Origin: Typha latifolia
Lineage: Eukaryota > Streptophyta > Magnoliopsida > Poales > Typhaceae
Assembly (NCBI GenBank): GCA_019914945.1
Contig: CM034100.1
Coordinates: 17,867,096-17,931,095 of the forward strand
Direction: 5' to 3'
DNA length: 64,000 nucleotides
The translations under genes and the position numbers were made by a program. The notes beneath the pieces were generated by a model. The model was given only the letters and a program-made list of their open reading frames with translations. It was not told the origin of the DNA and did no database searches. This document shows, piece after piece, positions 26,966-39,005 of the stretch; position 1 is the first letter of the stretch, and every line of letters begins with the position of its first letter.

Positions 26966-28909
26966 ACCTCTCCTGATTCTTAGAGCAATTTCCTTCTACT
27001 GATCAAAGTTATACATATTGCAAGGGCCGTACATAAATTGGATAGCTCGAGTGGTGATTCTTTAAGAGAGTTCAGGCCTTTGCAAGAACAGCTAGTGTGA
27101 CAACATTGAATTTTTTAGTTAGATAGCTCGAGTAGTGATTCGATTCATTCATTCATTCCTTATCAATTGTAATTAGTACTTGTAATCATGTTTCCATTGT
27201 ATGATTCATTGATCTGTATTCTTGCATATGCCTATAAGTTCTACTGGTAAACCTCTTCGGGTGTCATCTAGCTGACCTCTATAAACTGTTCGTTTTTCCT
27301 TTCCTTTTCTTTTTGTCCTAAGAAGAAATTAGCTGGTTTTTTTTTTTGTTAGAAAAGAAGTTCCATTAATCACAACAACGAAAAAAAATGATGCAAAAAT
27401 ACATTTAAGATAATACTTGGTGTATATTTATATAAGATTTCGTACAAACAACTCTTCTTGAGAGGCTTTTATTTTTAATTTTGAAAAAATTAAACCGGAC
27501 CGCTCGCACGCGTCTCAAAACATAACCCCACCTTCCCCCACACCCAATCCTTGTATTCCCGTAGTTACATAGCTCGATACGCCGCCGTCGCCATCTCCTC
27601 CGTCCGACCCGGCAAACCTAACCCTCTCCTCTGCTTCCACTCACTGCCGGCCCGAACCCACCCCTTTCCTCGTTACCATTAAAAAGCTTGGCTTCCTTCC
27701 CTTCATTACCGTCTTCTGTTCGCCCACCACTTGTTCGATCATTTGCTGCAAACAAAAAAATCCATAATGTTTGAGCCATCATGTGGGCAGATGTCCCCTT
27801 AGCGATTTAAAATTTCCTGCGACGATTTATAGGTGACCCATCTCAAATTTTAGGGTACATTCATCTTTTCGTTGTAGAATGATGTTTTGTTCTTGACCAA
27901 ACACATATACTTTAATTCTTCATAAACGTTTTTTGTTGTTCTATGTTATGTGGGTTTAGGGTTTAAAGTTCTGGTTGAAATTTTGGCAAATTGATTTAGC
28001 CACTGGTTAGCATCAGCATCATCTGACCCTTATATTGCAGACTTTATTAATTAGTATTTGGCAATCTGAGTGTCGTGAATTCTTTAGTTGGTTCGAACAT
28101 TCTTGTTTATCCGTGTTTGTAGATTACCACACGTTAGCTGGACGATTTTATCTCATAGGATTGACCTAGAGTTTCGAGTCAATTTCTTCTTATTGTAAGA
28201 CTGAGACATCTCAACCATATCTACTCATATTATCTGAAATTACAAGAAACTAATTGACCTAATGAAGTAGATGACATAAAATAACCTATCTATAGTATGT
28301 TTCACATTTACTACAAAATAATGATTAATATAAAGAATATTAACTAACTTGGATAAAAGAACCAACTAACTACTGAAGATGTGGCATTGCATAGTACAAA
28401 ACAATATGCATGTGGTGGTATTGATCAACTCAATCTACAGCTTGGCTTCAATTACTATGTTATGTATATTCTGGACCACAGTAGACAAGTTCCTAAACTT
28501 GTTGGGGAAGCTTTACCGGACGAAAAGGTCAACAACTTGAAGGGGCCAGAGCATTGAGGAATTAGATGGTGCACACAACTTTAGTGTGCCATTGAGTTAT
28601 GTATAGTTGAATGCACATCTAATATAACAGATATGACTTTAGATAATAGATTAATTGTTAAAACACAAAAGGTTTTCTGTGTTCAATGGAAAAGGTAAGC
28701 TTTTCTGGGCATTCTTTGAGTTGGCTAGACAGGAACACAATGGAATTTTTTTATAAGAATATGTCCTCTCCTAAAACTGCAATTTTGATTCATCCTTTTA
28801 CTACATTCTTCCTTCTATACGTACTGTTAGATCTTATTTGCTAACTGCATATAAATAAACTTTGACTTGTTATCTGTAATCAGGTCTGCCATCTTCTGTT
28901 GGCAGTTTC
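26966..28909. other. PLD 3' flank and TEN1 5' region
   Basis: A short direct repeat (GATAGCTCGAGTnGTGATTC at about 27041 and 27123) lies in the likely PLD 3' UTR. GC-rich sequence at 27560-27720 probably holds the TEN1 promoter and first leader exon. The rest is likely a leader intron of TEN1. No extra coding region is supported. Confidence 0.45.
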
Positions 28910-30080
28910 ATGGCCTCATCATCTGAAATAAAACCTGGCATACCTGTCAGTCTCAAGGAGTTATCCTCATCTCCAATGTTTAAGCAAGGTGCATCTCTTC
29001 GAGTTGCTGGAAAGTAAGTGACAACTAACCTTTAATAGGATGACCTCAAATCTTTGATGCATCCGAGCGTGAAATTTACTGTCATAGTTCTGTATGTTAA
29101 CCTTGGAAGAAATCATGAACAATACTAGTTAGAAAATTTTGATCTTTTCAGCTCACCTGGACCTCCAGTATCAGTGTTGAGTATACAGCAGGTAGTTGTC
29201 TTCTAGTTCTGCTGGTTGATGCTATTTGATGAATCTATGCTTTTGTCTCAAACAGCAAATGCAAAGCTTTCAAATGTTATTCTTAATTTTTCTTGTTGGT
29301 AGAAAATTTGTATTTATATGCAATCAATTATTTATTGTTCATGTAAATTTCATACTCTATTAGAAGACTGCATTAATATATGATCTTGAAGATCAAAACA
29401 TCTCTCTTTAATGACACTGAGCTGTAAAACAAGACCTTTAGTTTGGTTCCCGTTTCCCTAGAAAGGGAATGATAACAATAATCTACAATATGGAAAATGT
29501 TCTTCACGTTGTTACTAAACCGTTCCTGAATATTACCTCTCATTATTGTCTTGATGTCTAAATGTGAAGCATGAGTAATGAACAAAGCAGTTGTAACTGA
29601 CATGCTTATTCCTATTCGATATATAAATATGCAAACAAGTCGGTTAAGTGGGAATAGCTTCATATAAGTTTATTTGGTGTTTCTTGTGATCTGAAGCACA
29701 CTTGGATGATGCTTGATGATTTTCAGGCTTCAATCATATAGTGTGGATACTGCCATTGCTGTTATCACTGATGGTGGTGCGAGCCTCATGATTGATACGC
29801 ACCACTTAAGGGACAAAGGTTTCCGTCTTGGCTCCATCTATCAGTTCATTGGGGAACTCCTTATTCAACCAGATAACCATGTTAGTCATAAATCATCATT
29901 CACTTAAGCCCCTTTCTCTCTCAAATTTGGTACTAATTTTCTATTTTGGTCCCTCAGGCAACCTTGCAGGCACGTGTGGGGAGAAATGTGGATGGAATGG
30001 ACCTCAACCTCTACAAGCAATCTCTACAGCTTCGTCGGCAATTTGAATCCGAGCTCTTGAGTTCCAGAAGAAGAACTTGA
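28910..30080 (+). CDS. TEN1: CST complex subunit TEN1
   Basis: Three exons: 28910-29013, 29727-29880 and 29958-30080, in phase, 126 residues, the normal length for plant TEN1. It starts MASSSEIKPGIPVSLKEL, and the small OB-fold core is recognisable: GASLRVAGKLQSYSVDTAIA, then GFRLGSIYQFIGELLIQ and ARVGRNVDGMDLNLYKQSL. In plants TEN1 acts with CTC1 and STN1 to protect chromosome ends and help telomere replication; an additional chaperone-like role has been reported. The ATG is preceded by a possible 3' splice site (GGCAG at 28901-28905), consistent with an intron in the leader. The third exon extends past the conserved end with a basic tail (SSRRRT). Confidence 0.92.
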
Positions 30081-32720
30081 TCTACTCCTCTGTGTCAGAG
30101 GTATCAATATAAAGTTTTGCTATTTGATGGCTAAATTCCAACACAAGTAGTAGAAATGATGTCAATATTTTTCACTATGTCCACCTGATCAGAATGAAAA
30201 TCTTGTGCCTTATGAAACAGCTATCCTACTCATAATCCTTTGCTTGTAATACTATAGTAGACTCCACTATTTTTTGTTGTTAATAGTGTTATTGCTTGTT
30301 CTGAAGGAAAAAAAAAATCTTTAGGTATCTGTCACAATTCATAGACACAAAAGTGGTGGAAGATATTGCGAAAACATGGGGTCATGATACTACTACTATG
30401 TGATGCTTGGATATGCCCATACTTGGATGTCCTTGTACACAAGACAAGGACAATGGTGGTTAATTTCTGAGCACTTTCTTGGATTCCCTTCAAGGGAATT
30501 GGATCACACTCTTGCCCACCACTGAGGTGAAAATGAGATGACTCACCACTCTCTCGTGCACCGTCCATTTCTCCTTTTTTTCAAGGTGCAGGTCAGCCAT
30601 GTGAATCTTGTCCTCTTGAAACATCCAAATTTGTGCCCGTGTTTAAATTTGTATTCTCTTGGATGTGAATCTATTCATCTCTTTGAATCAAAGATCTGAC
30701 ATGACAAAGTGGATGCATAGTGGAGGTGTGGATGGATATTGTGGGATCTGGTGGAAGTCCACTTAGGATAAAGTTTTCTGGTGCCCAACTTATCATTTGG
30801 ACGTATCTCCCACTGAGTAATTTTATTCTTTCAACTTCTAATTTCTTCCTTTCTTTCTTTCTTTCCTTCCTTCCTTCTTTTACAGTTAGTGTAAAATTCC
30901 TTCATAAAGTACTTTTTAGTTTTTTGGAAGCCATTCTTCGAGCAAAGAGGTCAAATGAGAAATCCTTGATAACATCGGATTGATTCAAACCTATCTTTCT
31001 ATATGTTCAGACAAAACTAGTTACCTACTTAGAATTAAATTTGAACGACAAACTTTTTGATTGTACAGACAAAACTAGTTACCTACTTAGAATTAAATTT
31101 AAATGACAACTTTTTTTATTGTCCTGCAGGGCTGTTATCTTTCTGAGTCACAATGTCGTGTGCATGCATTCATCTACCACATGACTTTGGAGACACTTCT
31201 CTATTGCCTATAATGGGCTATTCAACCTTAGAGTAGTTAGAAATCTGCCATTGATTCCTAGCCATGAGTGCCATCTTTCCTTTTCCTTTTGGTAAAGTCT
31301 TATTATTAGATTGGTAGCCATGAGTGCATGTCATTTTAGGTGCTGATGGGTATGTGTATCTCTCTTAACAAATAGGTGAATCATTCCCTTTCGGACACCA
31401 CCATGATAAGGACATCAAACATGTTCTTGGACTTCGTCATTGTCATCAGAAAAATCAATACGCAACATTCAAACTGATTAAATAAAGGCTCAATGGAAGA
31501 AGAGGAAATTAAAATATGCAGTAAAGTAAACAGATAATGAAGGTTTTGTTTCAAAGTAAGGTAATATAATATATTGCGTGGATAACATATATGAAGTTCT
31601 GCATATTATTTTATATATAAGAGGCTACCTAAAATACTTCAAAGCTACTATCAGAATTGTCAGTTAAATTTCCATTTGATTTGTATCTGAATACTATCAA
31701 ATACATCTCCCCCATGACTTAATATGTTATTTATTATAATCTAAGACCCTGATTGAATAGAGACTATTCATTCATATAAAAATGGCCTTTTAGTTTTCTA
31801 ATCTATCAGGACCACAATTCAAGATATATATAAATAGGTTATATTTCTCTATCCTCAATAGTATTTTGGGATGAAAAGGTCAAGAAGATCCAGCATAAGA
31901 ATATTAGCCACCTCATTGGAGACTCGGGCATAAAAATATAGATGGAGTTGTTACTTGTTAGGTTGGGTTTCTAACCAATAATTACATAAAACTATGATAT
32001 TAACGCAATAATTAAGTTCCAGAACCCATCAAAGACAAAATTAACACTAAAAATTAGGTGGTTTAAGGATAACAATCAAATAACAAATTAAAATTACACC
32101 TACCAAAACAAATCAAAGCACAAGAGGAGCTCTAATAACTAATCCGAGTGTCTCCAGCCAACCGTTGAGTTGCATGCGATTGGGACCGCACGATCAAATG
32201 ATGGGGACCTGCATCCAAGCGACACGTGGAAATCCCCAGAATGCCCTCCATTCTTCCCGCCTCCATCAACTGTTCACGGGATATAACCGTAATAAACTAC
32301 CAAATGATCCCGTACACCAGCGGCACGAGTACGAACAAAGTATAGAAAGGTGGAATAGAGTACTTCACGGTTTTCTCAACCCAAAAAAGAAAAAGAAAAG
32401 AAAAAAAGAGTACCTAGGAGATAAGACTCGCAGAGAGCACTAGAAATGGAGTGCAAGCAATTGAGAGTAGTCATCCCTTTAAACCGCGGCACAAGCTGCT
32501 CTCTCTCTCATGGTAGCCATGATTTCTTTCGCCAAATTTAGCATTCCTTCAAGCCTCTTCTTCACAATTCCTTCAATCCAATCCAAAACTTGCTCCTTTA
32601 CACCGAAAGCTCCTCTTTTTCTCGACCCAAACCTCCATCTGGGGAGATAGAAGCTATGCTGCTGGCTTAGCAAGCTAGTTCCTCTTGTTGGGTCGTGATT
32701 GGGTTCTCGGTTCGGGCCTA
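30081..32720. other. Intergenic region between TEN1 and PP2C
   Basis: It holds a CTTT/CTTC pyrimidine run (about 30846-30879), a 58-bp tandem repeat (31008-31123) and A-rich DNA at 32380-32410. The PP2C leader begins in the last part and contains a five-codon upstream ORF (ATG at 32655, stop at 32667). No gene is supported. Confidence 0.5.
31008..31123. repeat. Tandem duplication of a 58-bp unit
   Basis: CAGACAAAACTAGTTACCTA begins at 31008 and again at 31066; the following bases through the T-rich end also match, with a few differences. The duplication looks recent. Confidence 0.92.
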
Positions 32721-34890
32721 ATGCGGCAGTTCTCGTCGTTTCTGAATGGATTGGCGAAGTCTATTTATACTGGAAAGGGGAAGGTTAAGGCAAAGGAAGG
32801 GGGAAGGGAGGTGGCAGATGAGTTCGCGAGGGAGGCGAAGAAGAAGGAGACGATTTTGAGGTCTTCGGGCACGATGAGGTGCGAGAGGTCGATGTGCTTC
32901 GCTTCGGTGTTCTCGCAGCGAGGGGAGAAGGGTTCGAATCAGGATTGCTCTATTGTCTGGGAGGTACCAGTTCTGCTCCAATAGGATCTTATAATTGATG
33001 TTTAGTTGCTTCTCATGATAAGAATGATCTCGTTCTGAGTATAGTTGAAAGAATTGGTGCCTGATGTGCATTTTGGAGCTATGATTTCTGTATAATTTAA
33101 TTATAGATAAATATTTTTAAAAGGTTTCTGAACTCCTTTTGGTTTGTAGGAATTTGGATGCCAAGAAGACATGGTCTACTGTGGAATATTTGATGGCCAT
33201 GGTCCTTGGGGCCACTATGTTGCGAAAATGGTCAGAGAGACCCTTCCTCCATCTCTGCTTTGCAATTGGCAAGAGACTCTTGCTCTGGCTTCAGCGGTAG
33301 CTGATGAAAAATTTTGCCCATTTGACATATGGAAGCAATCGTATGTAATAACTTGTGCAACAGTCGATAAGGAGCTCGAGCAGCACCGAGGGATCGATGC
33401 CTTTTACAGTGGCACCACTGCACTGTCAGTTGTCAAACAAGTAATTTTCTTTTGTTGGATGATCATGAAACTATCTAGTTGATCTAAACTTCTTTTGCAA
33501 AGGGAGATACACTACTAAATTAACGGGTAAAATGGCATCGCCTCGTCTAATATCATTCTAATAGCTCTTTTCAGAAATTACTGTGCTAGTTTCTATTTAA
33601 AAGCAATTTCTCCTGAATGGAGTTCGTAGAGTTTTTATCATAAAATTCCCATGCATAATCATGAATGGATTCTAGATTCTAAACTGCAGTGTTTGAAAAA
33701 GAACAGAAAGCAATTAGGAATTGAAGTATGCCCTTGTCAGTTGTTGTACTTGAAGTTGTAGTAATTCTAGTCAAAGAGCAATATCAATGTGATAGCTTGC
33801 TATTTTATATACTTCAAATGTAATTAAACTCATATGTTAACTGTTGATTTGTCTTAGGATGACCTAATAGTAATTGCAAATGTTGGCGACTCTCGTGCGG
33901 TCTTGGCTACCATTTCTCACAATGGGAACTTAGTCCCTGTCCAGCTTACTGTTGACTGTAAACCAAATTTGCCACGTGAGTCTGCAGCTTTACATATTTC
34001 CAATGCATATGAAGAATGATCAATGACATGAATTCTTTAGGCACATCTAGAATAGCAAAGTTACACCATCATGGTTGTGATACCCCTACTTGCTGATCTC
34101 AGAGGAGGCAGAGCGCATAACGCAATGCAATGGGCGTGTATTCTGTTTGAGCGATGAACCTGGCGTACATAGGTTATGGTTGCCAAACAAGGAGACACCA
34201 GGATTGGCAATGTCAAGAGCATTTGGAGATTATTGCGTCAAGGATCATGGACTTATATCTGTGCCTGAAGTGACTCAAAGGAGAATTAACAACAATAAAG
34301 ATCAGTTCGTCATTCTTGCAACCGATGGGGTATGTGCAAATTGACCTAAACTCATATGATGCTATGTCTGTTATCCTTCAGTCTTTTCTTCAGGATCTAG
34401 CTTAGGGCTTTATTTGTTACTTTTACTTGATTGAAAACTTTTTTATTGAAAGAAGAAGACGTGATTTTTTTTTTTGGGGGGGGGGGGGCGGGTTGCAAAA
34501 CTCGAAACATCTTTACATTCACCCAGAATGAAATCATTTGCAGCCTAGTATCTCTGAACTGTTTCAGACTTTCAGTTGTCCCTCTATACCAAAACAGTTG
34601 GCTATCCATTTCAGTGAAATTTATGAAGAGTTGATACAAATAGTTGTACTTCTATAGAATTTTATCTTGCTATATGCCATCTCTACTCTTCTTTTTTTCA
34701 GGTATGGGATGTGATTTCAAACGAAGAAGCAGTGCAAATTGTTTCATCAACCAAGGAAAAAGAGAAGTCTGCAAAACGGCTTGTGGAGTGCGCTGTTCGT
34801 GCATGGAAGCGCAAAAGGAAGGGCATAGCAGTTGATGATTGCTCTGCAATATGTCTCTTCTTTCATTCCTTCTCACCCTTATCATGTTGA
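32721..34890 (+). CDS. Protein phosphatase 2C (clade-E-like)
   Basis: Five exons: 32721-32963, 33150-33440, 33858-33975, 34103-34329 and 34702-34890, in phase, 355 residues. It is a Mg/Mn-dependent Ser/Thr phosphatase. PP2C motifs appear in order: NQDC near residue 75, YCGIFDGHGPWGH with the metal-binding Asp-Gly, YSGTTALSVV, ANVGDSRAVLA, AMSRAFGDYCVKDHG, ILATDGVWDV and VDDCSAICLFF. All expected metal-binding Asp positions are present. The Lys/Arg-rich N terminus and WLPNKETPGLAMSRAFGDY resemble plant clade E members, most of which have not been linked to a fixed pathway. The start at 32721 (MRQFSSFLNGLAKS) is chosen as the first in-frame ATG; the frame is open further upstream without an ATG. 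Confidence 0.93.
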
Positions 34891-35099
34891 ACTCTCATCA
34901 ACAATCCAAAACCCGATTATAACATCAATAAATTCTTAAATTGCTAATTGTTTCCTTCTCATCAGTATTCACTTTTTGGATCTTTCACTGCTTGTATGTT
35001 GATTTGAGCTGAAGCCTTGAAAACTGAGATTTGAGAAAGTACTTTTATCAATCTATCCACTACCTAAAAATGAGATTACAAGTAGAATGTCCCTTTTTC

Positions 35100-35610
35100 T
35101 TTTTAAGTTCAAATTCCAAATTTCATTCAAACAACCGCGGGGCCAAAGGGCGGAACAGTCCACTCCTTTGTCATACAATTCTGAATTGCTAGGTTGGCTA
35201 GCAAGTGGACCTTCATGTTGTTGACCCTACTAGTATAGCACACCCTATGAGAAGGATGCAAAGAGATTCACCTCGAGCATTTCCATATGATTGGTCTAAT
35301 AGACCAATGGATATCTTCATGATCATCATTGATGGCCTTAACTACTTTGGCTGAGTCATTGAAAATCCAATAGGTTTTGTCCGGGCAGCATGTGGAAGCA
35401 ATGCCAATGCCGGCCAATACTGCTAACGCCTCGCCATGAATGGCGTTGGAGCATTGCTCTAAGAATAGCGTTTTTCCCAGGATATGCTTGTTTGGGTGAC
35501 GGGCAACCAGTATGCCAACACCGCCAAGCTGCGTTAACCCAGACCACGTAATCCCCGGCTCGGGTACTGCGCTCAGATCCATGCTATTAACATACAAATA
35601 GAAGAACAAA
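35100..35610 (-). mobile_element. LINE-derived RNase H (RVT_3-like) remnant
   Basis: The minus strand encodes a stretch of about 95 residues typical of the RNase H domain of plant non-LTR elements: GGVGILVARHPN, then SNAIHGEALAVLAGIGIA with the catalytic Glu, and WIFNDSAKVVKAIND with an Asp in the expected place. Downstream, frameshifted sequence still resembles the C-terminal part (VNNMKVHLLANLAIQNC, about 35165-35215). Stops disrupt the frame and no reverse transcriptase lies upstream. It is a fragment, in reverse orientation to the genes on both sides. Confidence 0.75.
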
Positions 35611-35819
35611 AACCAAACAAGCTGAAAAGTGCTATAAAATAATGCTCAAGGGTTTTATTAGTTGATCATTTGGGCTATTATTAGGCTTAGCATATTTACT
35701 AATTAATGTTCGATAAATCTGGGCTTAGGCCCAACTAAGCCCACTTTAGCCTGGCCTTAAAATGCCAATTTCCACAAATCCCACGCCACTTCTTTCCCAT
35801 CTCCACCCACCAATCACCA

Positions 35820-37888
35820 ATGCAAGCCAATTACTCCTCCAAATCCTACATCACCTCATCAACGACCGTCCGATCAAGATCCAACGCTCACCCAACTCCC
35901 TCATCCTTCCTCCCTCCTCGCTCCAACGATCCTCTCCCTTCCTCCCGTGCCATCCGATCACGGCCGGTATACTCACCTCCCCCTCTCCGCCGTCATCACT
36001 CCCATCTCCTGATGGCACTTCCGAACTCCACCTCTCCCCGCGGTGACCTCACCGAGCTGGACACCGCCGTCGACTTCGAGGCCGTCGCGTCACCCGACGG
36101 CTATATATCCATCTGCGGCTTCGGCTCGCTCCTATCCGGTAAGGTTACTGCTTCACCTTCTTCTCCTCAAAACTGAAACCTTAACTCCATTAGCGGATCT
36201 CTTTTGGTTCCAGAAAAGAGCTCGAGGAGCACGTTTCCTGATCTCAAGAACTTTAGGGTCGGAGTATTGCGCGGGTTCCGCCGCGTATTTGCACATGTTG
36301 CCCCAATCTTCTTTGACCGGGGGATCGCCAACGAGGAAACCGGGGTTCGATTCGAATCCATTATTAGGTCTCTGCATTTGAATTATTTTGGGAATGATGG
36401 AACTCATTCGCGACTTGGGAAGTTTTCAGGAGGTGTCGAGCTTGAGCGTGGAGCCCTGCGAAGGGGGATATCTTTTGGTGACCGTGTTTGAGATCAAGAA
36501 AGAAGAGGTATAGCTGTTGTTTTGGTTAGGGTATGAGGATTTAGCGGCAAAGATTGCAACTTTCTATATTGCTTCAGCGTTTGGATTGTGATCTCAGATA
36601 AAAGTTGTAAAGGTTTCATTTTTGACTTAGGTTGATGGTTGAATCGTACAGGTTCCTTCATTTATTGAGAGGGAGAACGAGTTCAGGTTTCTAGCTGTGA
36701 GTGTCTGAGCTTTACTTTGTTGCTCTGATGTGCGCTAATTTTGCTTGTATCTTACTTCTTTGCATTTGTATATATGCATGTCTTAACTTGCAGGTAATTC
36801 CTGAAGAACTTGATGGATCTCCTTTTCCAAATCCAGCAGTAAGTGCTTGTTCTTGCTGGGTGTAGCATTGCAGCTTTTGTTGGTTCTAATTTTTTTTTTC
36901 TGTGGTTTAGTAGTTATGGTAACAGATTGTACCTCTTGGGAACTTGTTCAGGTGGTGTGTGCTAGATATACTGATGAAGAGTATTTTCAAGTGAGATGCC
37001 AAGGTAAAATTGAAGCTTATTTTTGGATTCTATAATCGTTCATTTAGTATAGCATGAAGAATTCACATTGCATGAAGAAATCAACCTGATCTTCTGGACA
37101 TTTTGATGCATTTTTATTTGATTGTGCTTTTATGACCATATTCAGACATGAGCAGATTGGATAGATTCACTATTGGAACAACACTAGGTTAGAGAGCGTT
37201 GTGAAATTTTGTTTCACTCCTCTATTTGTTGTATCCAAATGAAATTGTTATTTCCGATAGGCCAGGATTTTCTCCTTGTGTTGCATGTTGGAATTGAGAG
37301 TTCAATTTATTTCTGCAGATCTTTTTAGTGATCCTACATCATCTTCTGCAGGTAGCAAGGAAATATTTTTCCAGAATTATGGACGATACAACATCCATAA
37401 GATATGGCGAGATGATATTCTACCATGTCGCATATATCTTAGACATTGGTAAGTGTAGCAATATTCAGTCATTTACGTTAAATTTTATTACAATCATCAG
37501 TCAGAAATCCATTAGAATGTTGTATGTAATTCTCCAATCACTAACTGCATCTTGATAACTATATGTCTGATGAAATTTTTTTACATAAATCTGAAAGATA
37601 CATAATATTTTCCATTCCAACCATTATTGATAGTTATATGTCAAGTTACAATGGTAGTTTGTTAAGACGAATTTGCATATTGCTTTTGTTTTCATGTAGT
37701 TACGCCTAACGTAGTTCTGCAGTGTTTTGGCAGCAAAAAATCTTGGGAACCTAGCTTATGATAACTTCTTAGATCACACCTTCATCAGTGATCGTAGAAC
37801 AACTATTCGTGAATACTTGGCCTCAGCTGGATCAGGCATCATGGAGGAAGAGCCTCCAGACTCGCTCAAGAGCCGTTATGGAGGGTAA
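35820..37888 (+). CDS. Gamma-glutamylcyclotransferase/AIG2-like fold protein
   Basis: Eight exons: 35820-36138, 36214-36344, 36430-36507, 36652-36696, 36794-36838, 36952-37003, 37352-37448 and 37723-37888, all in phase. There are 310 residues from the first ATG, or 246 from the ATG at 36012 (MALPNSTSPRGDLTELD). The CGFGSLLS motif is the glycine-rich loop of the GGCT fold, followed by FRVGVLRGFRRVFAHVAP and SVEPCEGGYLLVTVFEI. The C terminus (DNFLDHTFISDRRTTIREYL, then IMEEEPPDSLKSRYGG) looks like a plant-specific extension. The chemical activity is unknown; whether a catalytic Glu is present cannot be settled by eye. The extra 64 N-terminal residues are rich in Ser, Pro and Arg with one acidic residue, so they could be a plastid transit peptide or simply leader. 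Confidence 0.85.
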
Positions 37889-39005
37889 TTTGACAGCTTT
37901 AAAATGGATGGGATTGAAAATGCACTACTTTTGGAACTGCACTTGGTTTTGTATAAATAACTCCACAAATCGACTCTCATTATATTCACGTGAATCTGAA
38001 GGAAAACTGTATTCTCGTGCAATCATCTTATGAATGGGATTTGCAAATTTGTGGTGCTTTGATGCATGACTTGCATGTATCAGCAGCTCTCGTTTTCTTT
38101 TTGCTACTCAGATTCTACGTTTGTATTTTGGAAGTTGAATGGTTACATATCACCTGGAAATAATGTCCTACATATTGGGATGTGTCAGTTTAGAAATACG
38201 AGAACCAACTCCAAGATTTTGTGCTCTGAAAACTTCCAAATAGAGTGCATGTACTATAATACAATAGACATCCAGGACTATCATGGTTCTCCTATATAAA
38301 TATAATACAGAGATGGAACTCTTTTCAAGACAAAATAAATAAACTTAAAAAATAGAACATGCACATAATTTCCCAATGAAACATACAAGTGAATTCTGAG
38401 ATGGCGTGTCCGGTGTCCTACTGACCCAAATAGCCAGAGCTCGAATGCCAGTGCTGCATTTCACTATTGAAGTTGGCGGCAGATCGACAAAGGCTAAAGT
38501 CTGAAGCCCCACTGAACCCTCAAACTCTTGTGCACCTCCATTACCACCAATATCCACTGTTCATTGTTACCGGACCATCTCTCATCACTGAATGCCGTTA
38601 CTGCCGCTAGTTGACATTTCCAATTCGTCCATATGAGAAGAAAATTGTTTTGTACGAATCATTATACTGATTGTGATGTCACCCACAGTAACTGCATTTG
38701 GGCATGCATATGACAAGAAACTAATGAGAAGGTTAAAGCAAATGTCAGGAAATAATACACATAAATGTAATTCGTTTCACGTTCATTGTGCTCCGAATAT
38801 CACCCTCATTTTTTTTTTGTCTTCGATTACAAGCAATGAAAAAATAATTATAATTCATACATCGTACCTCATCACAGAAGTTTCAGCCTTTGGGGAGCCC
38901 ACATAGGCATCAATCGTCAGACAGACTGGAAAATGGTGATCGGGTACCAAAAGGCAGAACAATCACCAGAATGTGCCATCTCGACTTCATAATAGTCTGC
39001 ATCAT
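37889..39005. other. Convergent 3' flanks of the GGCT-like gene and the helicase gene
   Basis: AT-rich 3' sequence. No gene is supported. Confidence 0.4.

Noticed and set aside
32479..32673. 64-codon minus-strand frame upstream of PP2C (MLSQQHSFYLPRW...)
   Set aside because: It lies antisense to the PP2C leader, shows no family resemblance and has no clear promoter; likely chance.
34466..34490. T run followed by a G run of about 11
   Set aside because: It lies in the last PP2C intron; probably a simple homopolymer tract, not a G-quadruplex with four separate runs.
36344..36360. GGTTCGATTCGAATCC resembling a tRNA B box
   Set aside because: It lies in an intron of the GGCT-like gene with no A box or cloverleaf around it.
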